A stretch of DNA of 64,000 bases from Cytobacillus oceanisediminis (GTDB lineage Bacteria > Bacillota > Bacilli > Bacillales > Cytobacillaceae), in assembly GCF_003182355.1 (NCBI RefSeq), contig NZ_QGTW01000001.1, positions 806,001 through 870,000 of the forward strand. The letters are read 5' to 3'. Below, piece by piece: positions 41,858 through 49,816 of the stretch. How positions within the stretch are numbered: position 1 is the stretch's first letter; the number at the start of each line of letters is the position of its first letter. The position numbers were made by a program, and so were the translations under genes. Below the pieces are notes generated by a model. That model was not told the origin of the DNA. It did no database searches and was given only the letters and a program-made list of their open reading frames with translations.

Positions 41858-44181
41858 TATATTATGCCCGGTTCGTGCAATAATGTTATTGTTTTCAAAA
41901 CTATTATTTGCTTCTGCCTCTGCCTCTGCTTCCGCTTCCGCCTCCGCTTCTGCCTCTGCTTCCGCCTCCGCTTCTGCTTCTGCTTCCGCTTCTGCCTCCG
42001 CTTCTGCCTCTGCTTCTGCTTCCGCTTCTGCCTCCGCTTCTGCCTCTGCTTCCGCTTCCGCTTCTGCCTCTGCTTCCGCTTCTGCTTCCGCTTCTGCCTC
42101 TGCTTCTGCCTCTGCTTCTGCTTCCGCCTCTGCCTCTGCTTCCGCTTCTGCCTCTGCTTCCGCTTCTGCCTCCGCTTCTGCTTCCGCCTCTGCTTCCGCT
42201 TCTGCTTCTGCCTCTGCTTCCGCTTCCGCCTCTGCTTCCGCTTCCGCCTCTGCTTCCGCTTCCGCCTCCGCTTCCGCTTCTGCCTCTGCTTCTGCTTCTG
42301 CTTCCGCTTCTGCCTCTGCTTCTGCTTCTGCCTCTGCCTCCGCTTCTGCTTCTGCCTCTGCTTCTGCCTCTGCTTCTGCCTCTGCTTCTGCTTCCGCCTC
42401 TGCTTCCGCTTCTGCCTCTGCTTCCGCTTCCGCCTCTGCTTCCGCCTCTGCTTCTGCCTCCGCCTCTGCTTCCGCTTCCGCCTCTGCTTCCGCTTCTGCC
42501 TCCGCTTCTGCCTCTGCTTCTGCCTCCGCCTCTGCTTCCGCTTCCGCCTCCGCTTCTGCCTCTGCTTCCGCTTCTGCCTCTGCTTCCGCTTCTGCCTCTG
42601 CTTCTGCCTCCGCCTCTGCTTCCGCTTCCGCCTCTGCTTCTGCTTCTGCTTCTGCCTCTGCTTCCGCTTCTGCTTCTGCCTCTGCTTCCGCTTCTGCTTC
42701 CGCTTCTGCTTCCGCTTCTGCTTCTGCTTCTGCTTCCGCTTCTGCTTCCGCTTCTGCTTCCGCTTCTGCCTCTGCTTCTGCCTCTGCTTCTGCCTCTGCT
42801 TCTGCTTCTGCCTCTGCTTCCGCTTCCGCCTCCGCTTCTGCCTCTGCTTCTGCCTCCGCCTCTGCTTCCGCTTCCGCCTCCGCTTCTGCCTCTGCTTCCG
42901 CTTCTGCCTCTGCTTCCGCTTCTGCCTCTGCTTCTGCTTCCGCTTCTGCTTCTGCTTCCGCCTCTGCTTCTGCTTCCGCGCTTCTGCCTCTGCTTCCGCT
43001 TCTGCCTCTGCTTCCGCTTCTGCCTCTGCTTCTGCCTCCGCCTCTGCTTCCGCTTCCGCCTCTGCTTCTGCTTCCGCTTCTGCCTCTGCTTCCGCTTCTG
43101 CCTCTGCTTCTGCCTCCGCCTCTGCTTCCGCTTCCGCCTCTGCTTCTGCTTCTGCTTCTGCTTCTGCCTCTGCTTCCGCTTCTGCTTCTGCCTCTGCTTC
43201 CGCTTCTGCTTCCGCCTCTGCTTCTGCTTCTGCTTCTGCTTCCGCTTCTGCTTCCGCTTCTGCTTCTGCTTCTGCTTCTGCTTCCGCTTCTGCTTCCGCT
43301 TCTGCCTCTGCTTCCGCTTCTGCCTCTGCCTCCGCTTCTGCCTCTGCTTCCGCTTCTGCGTCAGCCTCTGCTTCTGCCTCTGCCTCTGCTTCCGCTTCTG
43401 CCTCTGCTTCTGCTTCTGCTTCCGCTTCTGCTTCCGCTTCCGCTTCCGCCTCTGCTTCCGCTTCTGCCTCTGCTTCCGCTTCTGCGTCAGCCTCTGCTTC
43501 CGCTTCTGCTTCTGCCTCTGCCTCTGCTTCTGCCTCTGCCTCCGCTTCTGCCTCTGCTTCTGCTTCTGCCTCCGCTTCTGCCTCCGCTTCTGCTTCTGCT
43601 TCCGCCTCTGCCTTCGCTTCCGCTTCCGCTTCCGCCTCTGCTTCCGCTTCTGCCTCTGCTTCCGCTTCTGCGTCAGCCTCTGCTTCTGCTTCTGCTTCTG
43701 CCTCTGCCTCTGCTTCTGCCTCTGCCTCCGCTTCTGCCTCTGCTTCTGCCTCTGCCTCTGCCTCCGCTTCTGCCTCTGCTCCTGCCTCTGCTTCTCCCTC
43801 TGCTTCTGCATCAGCCTCTGCTTCTGCCTCTGCCTCTGCTTCTGCCTCTGCTTCTGCCTCTGCCTCTGCTTCTGCCTCTGCTTCTGCTTCTGCCTCTGCT
43901 TCTGCCTCCGCTTCTGCCTCCGCTTCTGCTTCCGCTTCTGCTTCCGCTTCTGCTTCCGCAGTGGCTTCCGCTATTGCCGTGGCTTGAACTTCTGTATCTG
44001 CTTCTGCTTCCACTTCAGCTTCTATCATGGTGTAGCCTAATTCATATAATCTCTCAAGATATTCATTCCTTAGACTTTGAAAATCTGTAGTTGATAAGTC
44101 ATTATTATTCTCAAGCGCCTCTAAATTAGCTAGCAACTTTTGAATTTTCTTCAATTTACTTTTTTTCTTTTGCCAACCCAT
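41857..44181 (-). CDS. Giant (Ala-Glu)n repeat protein with a 2-nt frameshift
   Basis: The gene starts with AAAGGAGGAAG and an ATG. Residues 1-50 form a basic then coiled-coil-like domain (LLANLEALENN, LRNEYLERLYELG). From about residue 70 the protein is almost pure alternating Ala-Glu, with rare Gly, Asp or Lys, for about 330 residues. An extra GC in 42978-42981 then shifts the frame so that translation continues as a Lys/Gln/Arg-rich polymer to the stop at 41857. Without those two bases it would encode about 844 residues, all Ala-Glu up to the C-terminal domain. Nearly all unit-to-unit differences are silent in the Ala-Glu phase, so that is the selected frame. Function unknown; a spore or cell-surface filament, or spacer, is possible. 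Confidence 0.75.
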   Translation of the reverse strand: MGWQKKKSKLKKIQKLLANLEALENNNDLSTTDFQSLRNEYLERLYELGYTMIEAEVEAEADTEVQATAIAEATAEAEAEAEAEAEAEAEAEAEAEAEAEAEAEAEAEAEAEAEAEAEAEAEADAEAEGEAEAGAEAEAEAEAEAEAEAEAEAEAEAEAEAEAEAEAEADAEAEAEAEAEAEAEAEAEAKAEAEAEAEAEAEAEAEAEAEAEAEAEAEAEAEAEAEAEAEADAEAEAEAEAEAEAEAEAEAEAEAEAEAEAEAEAEAEAEAEADAEAEAEAEAEAEAEAEAEAEAEAEAEAEAEAEAEAEAEAEAEAEAEAEAEAEAEAEAEAEAEAEAEAEAEAEAEAEAEAEAEAEAEAEAEAEAEAEAEAEAEAEAEAEAEAEAEAEAEAEAEAEAEARKQKQRRKQKQKRKQKQRQKRKQRQKRKQRQKRRRKRKQRRRQKQRQKRRRKRKQRQKQKQRQKQRQKQRQKRKQKRKQKRKQKQKQKRKQKRKQKRKQRQKQKRKQRQKQKQKQRRKRKQRRRQKQRQKRKQRQKRKQRQKRRRKRKQRRRQKQRQKRRQKRKQRRKRKQRRRQKQRRKQRRKRKQRQKRKQRRKQKQRQKQRQKQRQKQKRRQRQKQKQRQKRKQKQKQRQKRKRRRKRKQRRKRKQRRKRKQRQKQKRKQRRKQKRRQKRKQRQKRKQRQRRKQKQRQKQRQKRKQKRKQRQKRKRKQRQKRRQKRKQKQRQKRRQKRKQKQKRRRKQRQKRRRKRKQRQRQKQIIVLKTITLLHEPGII
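41913..43960. repeat. Hexanucleotide tract encoding Ala-Glu
   Basis: About 2 kb of tandem 6-base units (plus strand TTCTGC, TTCCGC, CTCTGC, CTCCGC). They vary almost only at the two positions that are third-codon positions in the Ala-Glu phase. Longer duplicated blocks are marked by TGCGTCAGCC at about 43359, 43485 and 43671, spaced by multiples of six. The tract has no stop in most frames of either strand, which creates long spurious Ser-Ala, Leu-Pro and Cys-Phe frames on the plus strand. Confidence 0.9.
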
Positions 44182-44300
44182 TACTTCCTCCTTTCTGATT
44201 ATAAGAATGCTCCTGGCCTGTATGGTTCTAGGATTAATAAAACATATACTATTGGAGTGAAGGAACTTAATTAATAATCAAGCTTTTTAATAGATTTCCA

Positions 44301-44516
44301 TTATCCTTCTGTTGTTGGGACTTGCTCTTCTTCTGATGACTCTTCTTCTGTATCTGTATCTGTTTCTGCATCTGTTATTTGATTTTGTAACTTTTCCACT
44401 TTAGACTGCAGCTTTTCCCTGGCTTGTTCATTTTCTTCTGTGTTTTCTAGCTGGTTTAATACATCAAGCAAGGTTTCCATTTTAGCTCTTTTTCTGCTTA
44501 ACCTTTTCTCGCGCAA
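44301..44516 (-). CDS. Small coiled-coil acidic protein, paralogous to the (Ala-Glu)n N-terminus (71 aa)
   Basis: A TTG start at 44516 lies eight bases after GGGGGG. The basic N-terminus (REKRLSRKRAKM) and helix LLDVLNQLENTEEN resemble the start of the repeat protein next to it. The C-terminus is an acidic low-complexity tail (TDTDTEEESSEEE). It could be a short sister of the giant protein before repeat expansion. It is upstream on the same strand by 119 bases. No known family. Confidence 0.65.
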   Translation of the reverse strand: MREKRLSRKRAKMETLLDVLNQLENTEENEQAREKLQSKVEKLQNQITDAETDTDTEEESSEEEQVPTTEG

Positions 44517-45127
44517 TATAATTCCCCCCTTTTTTTAAGCTACTTTATTATAGTTTTAATGACTTTGTTTGTTGTGGGACATTTCCTCAGTTATTGGCGG
44601 ATTTTTTATAGTACTTGTATAAAAAATTTCTATTTAGAGTACAAAAGTCTACAGGAAACATATTATTTAATATCCTAAAAACATTTTCATGGCGAATGCA
44701 CATAAAAATAGTCCAAGGTCTAACCCGACATTTATAAAAATTGTTGTTCTAACTTTTCAATATCATGTCATATCTTTTGATTTTGGCGGATTAATAACTT
44801 AATTACATTTCCTCCTTACATAAAAAAATAGCCTCAACTCTTTATAGGAGTTGAGGCTTGCACGAATAGCTATTCATTTAAACAAGATATTTGTCTTCAA
44901 GTGGTGGATCCATACTTTCATCTAAATTTATTTGTTAAGGGCGCTGGTCATTTTATTTGTGGTGTTTAACCAAACTATAGTATCTAGGCAGCAGCAAATT
45001 GCCTATTCTCTAAAATGAAATACTCTAGGTAAGGGAGCTATTTTTCATTTCAGCCCTGCTGAAGAAACACAAGCCAATAGCAATCCAGAAAGCTATATTC
45101 CAAATAGCCATAAAATCAAGATACTGC
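44517..45127. other. Intergenic region upstream of the repeat operon
   Basis: About 600 AT-rich bases. They contain a terminator (44822-44858) for the YitT-like gene and a 28-codon hydrophobic frame (45025-45111, minus; begins MAIWNIAFWIAIG) of doubtful reality. The promoter of the repeat operon should lie at about 44540-44700, but I cannot place it. Confidence 0.4.
44822..44858 (-). terminator. Terminator downstream of the YitT-like gene
   Basis: The 11-bp stem AGCCTCAACTC/GAGTTGAGGCT is followed by ATTTTTTTA on the minus strand. Confidence 0.75.
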
Positions 45128-45748
45128 CTATTCCTTCATTATAATGGAGTCAATCGTTTTATAAGCTACAAAAAACGTTGCCAATGAATAGGCAGCTTCC
45201 CTAATCCCAAATAGGAAAATGGAACTTGTAAAAATAATAAAATTAAACAACAAAATGCATTGTCCAATCGTAAAGGGAGATTTTTCACTAAATAAAATCG
45301 CTAAAACCTCTGTTCCATCTAAACATGCACCAAAACGGATGATCATGCCGACCCCACATCCTAAAATAAGTCCTCCAAAGAGAATGACCAGAATTGGGTT
45401 ATTCGTCAATTCTTCGAAGGGCGCCAATATGTAAGTGCCTCCTGCCAATATGGAACTGGCATAAAGACTTAATATCAGGAACCTGGAGCCAAAGCAGAAG
45501 TAACCTACTATTAAAAACGGTATATTAAATAATAACAGCAGCGCGCCAACATCCACATGGATAATATGGGAGAGCATAATGCTTAAGCCAACAATGCCGC
45601 CGTCAATGACATAATTTTTCACCAGGAACAATTGCAATGCGACTGCTACAAGATTGGCTCCGCAAAATATAAAAAAGCCATTTTTAAATAAAGAATCCTT
45701 CCGAAAATGGTTTTGATTCACATAGTAATGTGCCCTTCTTCTATACAC
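45128..45748 (-). CDS. YitT-family membrane protein lacking the DUF2179 domain
   Basis: This protein of about 206 residues has the five-helix YitT membrane domain, shown by NYVIDGGIVGLSIMLSHI, LFNIPFLIVGY and FGGLILGCGVGMIIRFGACLDGTE. The family normally continues with a cytoplasmic DUF2179 domain of about 80 residues, but here the protein ends right after the last helix (AYKTIDSIIMKE). A GTG at 45748 fits AAGGAGAT best; ATGs upstream have no site. It may be a naturally short form or a truncated gene. Confidence 0.75.
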   Translation of the reverse strand: MYRRRAHYYVNQNHFRKDSLFKNGFFIFCGANLVAVALQLFLVKNYVIDGGIVGLSIMLSHIIHVDVGALLLLFNIPFLIVGYFCFGSRFLILSLYASSILAGGTYILAPFEELTNNPILVILFGGLILGCGVGMIIRFGACLDGTEVLAILFSEKSPFTIGQCILLFNFIIFTSSIFLFGIREAAYSLATFFVAYKTIDSIIMKE

Positions 45749-46052
45749 ATGACATCTCCTTTTGTTCAGACAATGCCTCTTATGTATTGAATTATATTCT
45801 TGGAAAATCATAAAATGCACCACGTTTTCTGCAGAATTTCCAAGGAAGTCTATGAGGATGTAAAAAAACCTATTTTATAAAAATAAAAAGATAGAAAAAC
45901 ATCATGTCACAGTGTAAAATTAGTTCAGTAAGAAATCCAAACATAGGCATCCATTTTGAAATGTAGGAGGAAACGAAAAACTTACCTAAATCAATTACCA
46001 TTTCCAGCCGCTAAATATCTTAAATTTTCAGAAAACTAAATATAAGAGGTCG

Positions 46053-46712
46053 ATGAAATTGACAATGGATGTTAGAGAGTTAACCACAAAAGAACCTACT
46101 ATTTTTCATCATGTTGGAAATAAAATTATAACAGAAGATAGAGATATTCACATAATTGCCAGATTAGAAGAACCATTGGTCGTAATATTAGGAAATGTTT
46201 TAAGCGTTGAAGAATGTGACGAGCTGATTCGATTATCAAAAGATCGAATGCAGCGTTCGAAAATAGGAAACATACGTGAAATAGATGATCTTAGAACAAG
46301 CAGTAGTACGTTTTTCCAAGAAGGCGAAAATGACGTTGTTGCAAGAATTGAAAAAAGAATTTCTTACATCATGAACATACCTGTTGAACATGGTGAAGGC
46401 CTGCAAATTCTAAATTATAAAATTGGGCAAGAGTATAAAGCTCATTTTGATTTCTTTTCATCAACCAGCAAAGCAGCAAGCAATCCAAGAATAAGCACAC
46501 TTGTCATGTACTTAAATGATGTAGAACAAGGCGGAGAAACGTATTTTCCTAAACTTAATTTTTCCGTCTCTCCCCAAAAGGGGATGGCGGTGTACTTTGA
46601 ATATTTCTATAATGATCAAACTTTAAACGACTTAACCTTACATGGTGGAGCACCCGTTGTAATAGGAGATAAATGGGCTGCAACACAATGGATGAGAAGG
46701 AAAAGAATTTAG
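46053..46712 (+). CDS. Prolyl 4-hydroxylase-like 2-oxoglutarate/Fe(II) oxygenase
   Basis: This 219-residue enzyme of the P4H alpha-subunit family resembles the Bacillus anthracis prolyl hydroxylase. The iron ligands are H-x-D in KAHFDFF and the distal H in LTLHGGAPV, with the 2-oxoglutarate-binding lysine in GDKWAATQW. RTSSSTFF and GGETYFP are also conserved. Several starts are possible near 46053-46065 because AGAGGTCG lies only two bases before the first ATG. Collagen-like spore surface proteins are plausible substrates, though none is encoded here. A strong terminator follows. Confidence 0.88.
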   Translation: MKLTMDVRELTTKEPTIFHHVGNKIITEDRDIHIIARLEEPLVVILGNVLSVEECDELIRLSKDRMQRSKIGNIREIDDLRTSSSTFFQEGENDVVARIEKRISYIMNIPVEHGEGLQILNYKIGQEYKAHFDFFSSTSKAASNPRISTLVMYLNDVEQGGETYFPKLNFSVSPQKGMAVYFEYFYNDQTLNDLTLHGGAPVVIGDKWAATQWMRRKRI

Positions 46713-46723
46713 AGTATATTCAA

Positions 46724-46762
46724 CAAAAAAACACTTGGGTGAGCGCACCCAAGTGTTTTTTA
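46724..46762 (+). terminator. Terminator after the oxygenase gene
   Basis: The 11-bp stem ACACTTGGGTG/CACCCAAGTGT is flanked by A and T runs. It probably works for both strands. Confidence 0.85.
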
Positions 46763-46769
46763 TAATTTT

Positions 46770-46901
46770 TTAAAACCACAATCTCTTATGATAATCATAA
46801 TCAGAGGTATCGAAATTCTCTTCCCCTTCTGTTTTGGGGGTCCACTCTTCACAAGGTTCTTCTGATTGGTCATGATCAACTTGTTCCATTAAAAGTTCCA
46901 T
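46770..46901 (-). CDS. Small acidic protein under a cre site (43 aa)
   Basis: A 43-codon frame begins at an ATG after AAAGGGG and encodes an acidic peptide (QSEEPCEEW, then TEGEENFDTSDYDYHKRL) with one cysteine. Upstream lies a TATAAT element and a perfect catabolite-response element placed between -35 and -10, which supports a real carbon-regulated gene. It ends against the bidirectional terminator. No family recognised. Confidence 0.5.
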   Translation of the reverse strand: MELLMEQVDHDQSEEPCEEWTPKTEGEENFDTSDYDYHKRLWF

Positions 46902-46941
46902 TGGTTTGCAACCCCTTTCCTATCTCTTACCTCTATTATAA

Positions 46942-46955
46942 TGTAAGCGTTTACA
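46942..46955 (-). promoter_or_regulatory. Perfect cre (CcpA) site
   Basis: TGTAAGCGTTTACA matches the consensus TGWAANCGNTNWCA at every position. It is followed (minus strand) by TATAAT at 46941-46936, so CcpA binding there should repress the small acidic gene when glucose is present. Confidence 0.7.
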
Positions 46956-47038
46956 TTTGTCTTGTAACATTTATTGGAAACAGACTTTGCTAGAAATAAT
47001 GAAAGAGGATATCTGAAACCCAGATACCCTCCTTTAAA

Positions 47039-48208
47039 TCAGTTTCTGTTCAGCATCTTAAAGACCTGCTCCACGTCCTTGTCGCCTCGTCCTGATAGAT
47101 TGACAATGATCGCATCCTCTTTTGATAATTCTTTTGCCAATTTCAGTGCATAGGCCATTGCATGGGAGCTTTCAAGCGCCGGAATAATTCCTTCTGTTTT
47201 TGATAACAGCTGAAAGGCTTCGAGAGCTTCCTGGCCTGTTGCTGTCACGTATTCCGCCCGGCCGCTCACTTTTAAATGGCTGTGCTCCGGTCCGATCCCA
47301 GGGTAATCAAGCCCTGCTGCGATTGAATAAGTTGGTTTTGGCTGCCCTTCTTCATCTAGCAAAGTTAAGCATTTGAATCCATGGATGACCGCCGGAACCC
47401 CTTCAGACAGGGTTGGAGCTTCTTTTGGTTCAACACCGATCAGACGTACTTCCTTTTCATCCAAGTAATGTGCAAAGGCACCAATTGCGTTGCTTCCGCC
47501 GCCTGTGCAAGCGATGACTGCTGCCGGCAGCTTCCCTTCCTGCTCCAGAATTTGGCGTTTTGACTCTTCACTAATCACTGACTGGAAGTGTTTCACCATC
47601 GTTGGGAATGGATGAGGACCAACCGCAGAACCCAGCAAATAAAACGTATTTTTATAGTTTTGGACCAAGTCTCCTAATGCTTCGTCAACTGCATCCTTCA
47701 GGCGGCCCTGCCCTTTTTCCACTGGAACGACTTTAGCACCCAGCAATTCCATTCTGAATACATTGAGAGCCTGGCGTTCCGTATCCAATTTCCCCATATA
47801 AATGATACATTCCATCCCAAACATGGCACATGCAGTTGCTGTAGCGACGCCATGCTGGCCCGCTCCGGTTTCGGCAATGATCCGTTTGGCTCCCATCCTC
47901 TTCGCCAGCAGAATTTGTCCGATCGCGTTATTAATCTTATGGGCGCCTGTATGGTTTAAATCTTCCCGTTTTAAATAGATCTTGGCTCCGCCAATTTGCC
48001 TTGTAAGATTCTCGGCAAAAGTCAATGGATTTTCCCGGCCAATATATTGCTTCAGATAGTAGGAAAATTCCTTTTTGAACTCTGGATCATCCTTATATTT
48101 TAAAAATTGAGCATCTAAATGGTCCATGACCTCCTGTAGATCTTCGGGAATAAAGCTTCCTCCAAACTCGCCAAAGTAACCTTTTGTTTCTTCGCTCACA
48201 CTCGTCAT
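47039..48208 (-). CDS. trpB: Tryptophan synthase beta chain TrpB
   Basis: This 389-residue PLP enzyme of the TrpB1 type condenses indole and serine. The Schiff-base lysine is in HTGAHKINN (about residue 85), the phosphate-binding loop is GGGSNAIG, and [10 protein letters not shown] and AETGAGQHG are conserved. It is not in a trp operon: no trpA or other trp gene is adjacent, and the gene downstream is an amine oxidase remnant. It may be an extra, possibly indole-salvaging copy. Start and length are normal. Confidence 0.93.
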   Translation of the reverse strand: MTSVSEETKGYFGEFGGSFIPEDLQEVMDHLDAQFLKYKDDPEFKKEFSYYLKQYIGRENPLTFAENLTRQIGGAKIYLKREDLNHTGAHKINNAIGQILLAKRMGAKRIIAETGAGQHGVATATACAMFGMECIIYMGKLDTERQALNVFRMELLGAKVVPVEKGQGRLKDAVDEALGDLVQNYKNTFYLLGSAVGPHPFPTMVKHFQSVISEESKRQILEQEGKLPAAVIACTGGGSNAIGAFAHYLDEKEVRLIGVEPKEAPTLSEGVPAVIHGFKCLTLLDEEGQPKPTYSIAAGLDYPGIGPEHSHLKVSGRAEYVTATGQEALEAFQLLSKTEGIIPALESSHAMAYALKLAKELSKEDAIIVNLSGRGDKDVEQVFKMLNRN

Positions 48209-48286
48209 TCTCAGCTCATCTCCTTCTCAACTTTCGAACTATTATACTCTATTAATTGAAATATTCCAATAATTTAATATGGAAAT

Positions 48287-48625
48287 CTACCAGCCAAAGT
48301 ACGTTCTCGGCAAATTCGTCACTTCATGTGCAACCCTGATCCCGGATTGGACGGCGCCTTCAACCCAGGCGGGAGCAGTGGAAGTATGTTCTCCAGCAAA
48401 ATGGACTCTTCCTTCAGGAGCACGGATATCGGGAAACAGCTCTGTTTCCTGATGAGGCTTAAACATTGAGAAAGCACCGCCAGAAAACGGGTATTGGGAC
48501 CAGCTATGGAAAGCACCTGTTAAGAAATGCTCATAAACCTGCTTTCCATGGACAGTTGCCATGTTATCCAGTGCATTCCGAATCCGGTCTCCTTCCTCTA
48601 TAGGACAATGTATCATCTTGTCCAA
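48287..48625 (-). pseudogene. C-terminal remnant of a flavin amine oxidase
   Basis: About 112 residues correspond to the end of FAD-dependent amine or L-amino-acid oxidases (FSGGAFSMFKPHQETELF, then GRVHFAGEHTSTAPAWVEGAVQSG, the C-terminal FAD-binding motif). The N-terminal roughly 370 residues, including the Rossmann GxGxxG, are gone: upstream of 48625 there is only the germination-operon terminator. It is almost certainly non-functional. Confidence 0.8.
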
Positions 48626-48640
48626 ATTAAATTCAAAAAT

Positions 48641-48671
48641 AAAAGCCTTTTCCCGGATGGAAAAAGGCTTT
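48641..48671 (-). terminator. Terminator after the germination operon
   Basis: AAAGCCTTTTT/AAAAGGCTTT arms followed by TAT on the minus strand, 63 bases after the gerC-type stop codon. Confidence 0.65.
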
Positions 48672-48733
48672 GTACTATTTGTTTACACATCACTAAGTAC
48701 AAGGAAATATATAGCTTTTAGTATGTCAAACTT

Positions 48734-49816
48734 TTATTCGATTACTCCCGCCTCCAGTATTTTCACTTTGGCCTGAACGGTTATTTTGATTTCTGGATAT
48801 AATTCTTTCCATTTTTTCTGATCCCATTTACGAGTCCGAGTACGCACTTCTTCCCCAATTCCAAGAGGATCAATTCCCTTTTCCTGGAATTCACGGATCA
48901 TTTCTTCTGATTTTTTTTCAATCTCCTCCTTCAGTTCATTTTCTATCTTTTTGATTTTTTCTTTATTTACAGTACCATTGCTGTATTCACGGATAATCGC
49001 CTTTATATTAATGTTTATTTTTATCTCAGAGCTCGTCATAGGTTTTGGTATATCGTATTTTCTGACAGACTTTATGTTTTCAATAGAAGCTTTTCTTCCT
49101 TCTTTCGTCTTTATGGCATAGGCATCCTTCTGACCTTTAGGTTCTAATAGGAGTGTCAGAAAAAAGAATTTTTCCTGTTCTATTTGATCCACCAATTTGT
49201 CATCTTCAAACAAACCGATGGCTTTAATATTAAGCTTCCCTTCTTTTTGTTCAATTATAGGAAGCATAGGGTCAATCCCTTCAGCATATAATTTATACTT
49301 AAATATATGCAGGTTTGTTTTATGGATCAACCCTGTTTCAACATTTTGTTCAATTAAATTGGATAAAAATATACCATTATCTATATTTCCATACTGTTTA
49401 CTTAACACTTCCTTTGGGTTCCCATCTAAGATAGCCAGGTAAACATTCGCACCAATCGAAGGATCTCGTGATAAAGTATCCATTAGCTCTATGATCCCTT
49501 TTTCTGCTGTTTCCCTGTCATATAATGCTACTTCCAATTTCCCGCTAACCATTGGTTTATCTGATTGTAAACTTTGCTTATCCCGATTTTCTTTATTTAA
49601 GATAGCAGTAGTAGTTAACGTTTCATTTTTTACAGACCCATCAGGCTGATAATTGGGAAAAACAGCTGTTAACTCTATCGTATCGTCATCTACATACTTG
49701 TAGGCAGCCCCCGTTACTAATTGAACATCGTCCAAAATATGCTGGTCGATATTCATACATCCTGTCAGAAATACAGGCAGCAGAATAATTTGTACCATCT
49801 TTTTAAGCTTTTTCAA
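48734..49816 (-). CDS. GerAC-type germinant receptor lipoprotein
   Basis: This 360-residue C subunit of a GerA-family receptor is attached outside the spore inner membrane. It has a lipobox LTGC at about residues 17-20, then the GerC domain 1 and 2 pattern (LDDVQLVTGAAYKYVDD; IKINIKAIIREYSNG; GIDPLGIGEEVR). Its start overlaps the B-subunit gene by 14 bases. It is last in the A-B-C operon. Which germinant it helps sense cannot be deduced. Confidence 0.92.
   Translation of the reverse strand: MKKLKKMVQIILLPVFLTGCMNIDQHILDDVQLVTGAAYKYVDDDTIELTAVFPNYQPDGSVKNETLTTTAILNKENRDKQSLQSDKPMVSGKLEVALYDRETAEKGIIELMDTLSRDPSIGANVYLAILDGNPKEVLSKQYGNIDNGIFLSNLIEQNVETGLIHKTNLHIFKYKLYAEGIDPMLPIIEQKEGKLNIKAIGLFEDDKLVDQIEQEKFFFLTLLLEPKGQKDAYAIKTKEGRKASIENIKSVRKYDIPKPMTSSEIKININIKAIIREYSNGTVNKEKIKKIENELKEEIEKKSEEMIREFQEKGIDPLGIGEEVRTRTRKWDQKKWKELYPEIKITVQAKVKILEAGVIE

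Noticed and set aside
41864-44090. Long plus-strand frames encoding Ser-Ala, Cys-Phe-Arg or Leu-Pro repeats
   Set aside because: They are reverse-strand and out-of-phase readings of the hexamer tract. They have no ribosome sites, and the synonymous pattern supports only the minus-strand Ala-Glu phase.
45025-45111. 28-aa hydrophobic micropeptide after the YitT-like gene
   Set aside because: No clear ribosome site and no support beyond hydrophobicity; mentioned only in the intergenic note.
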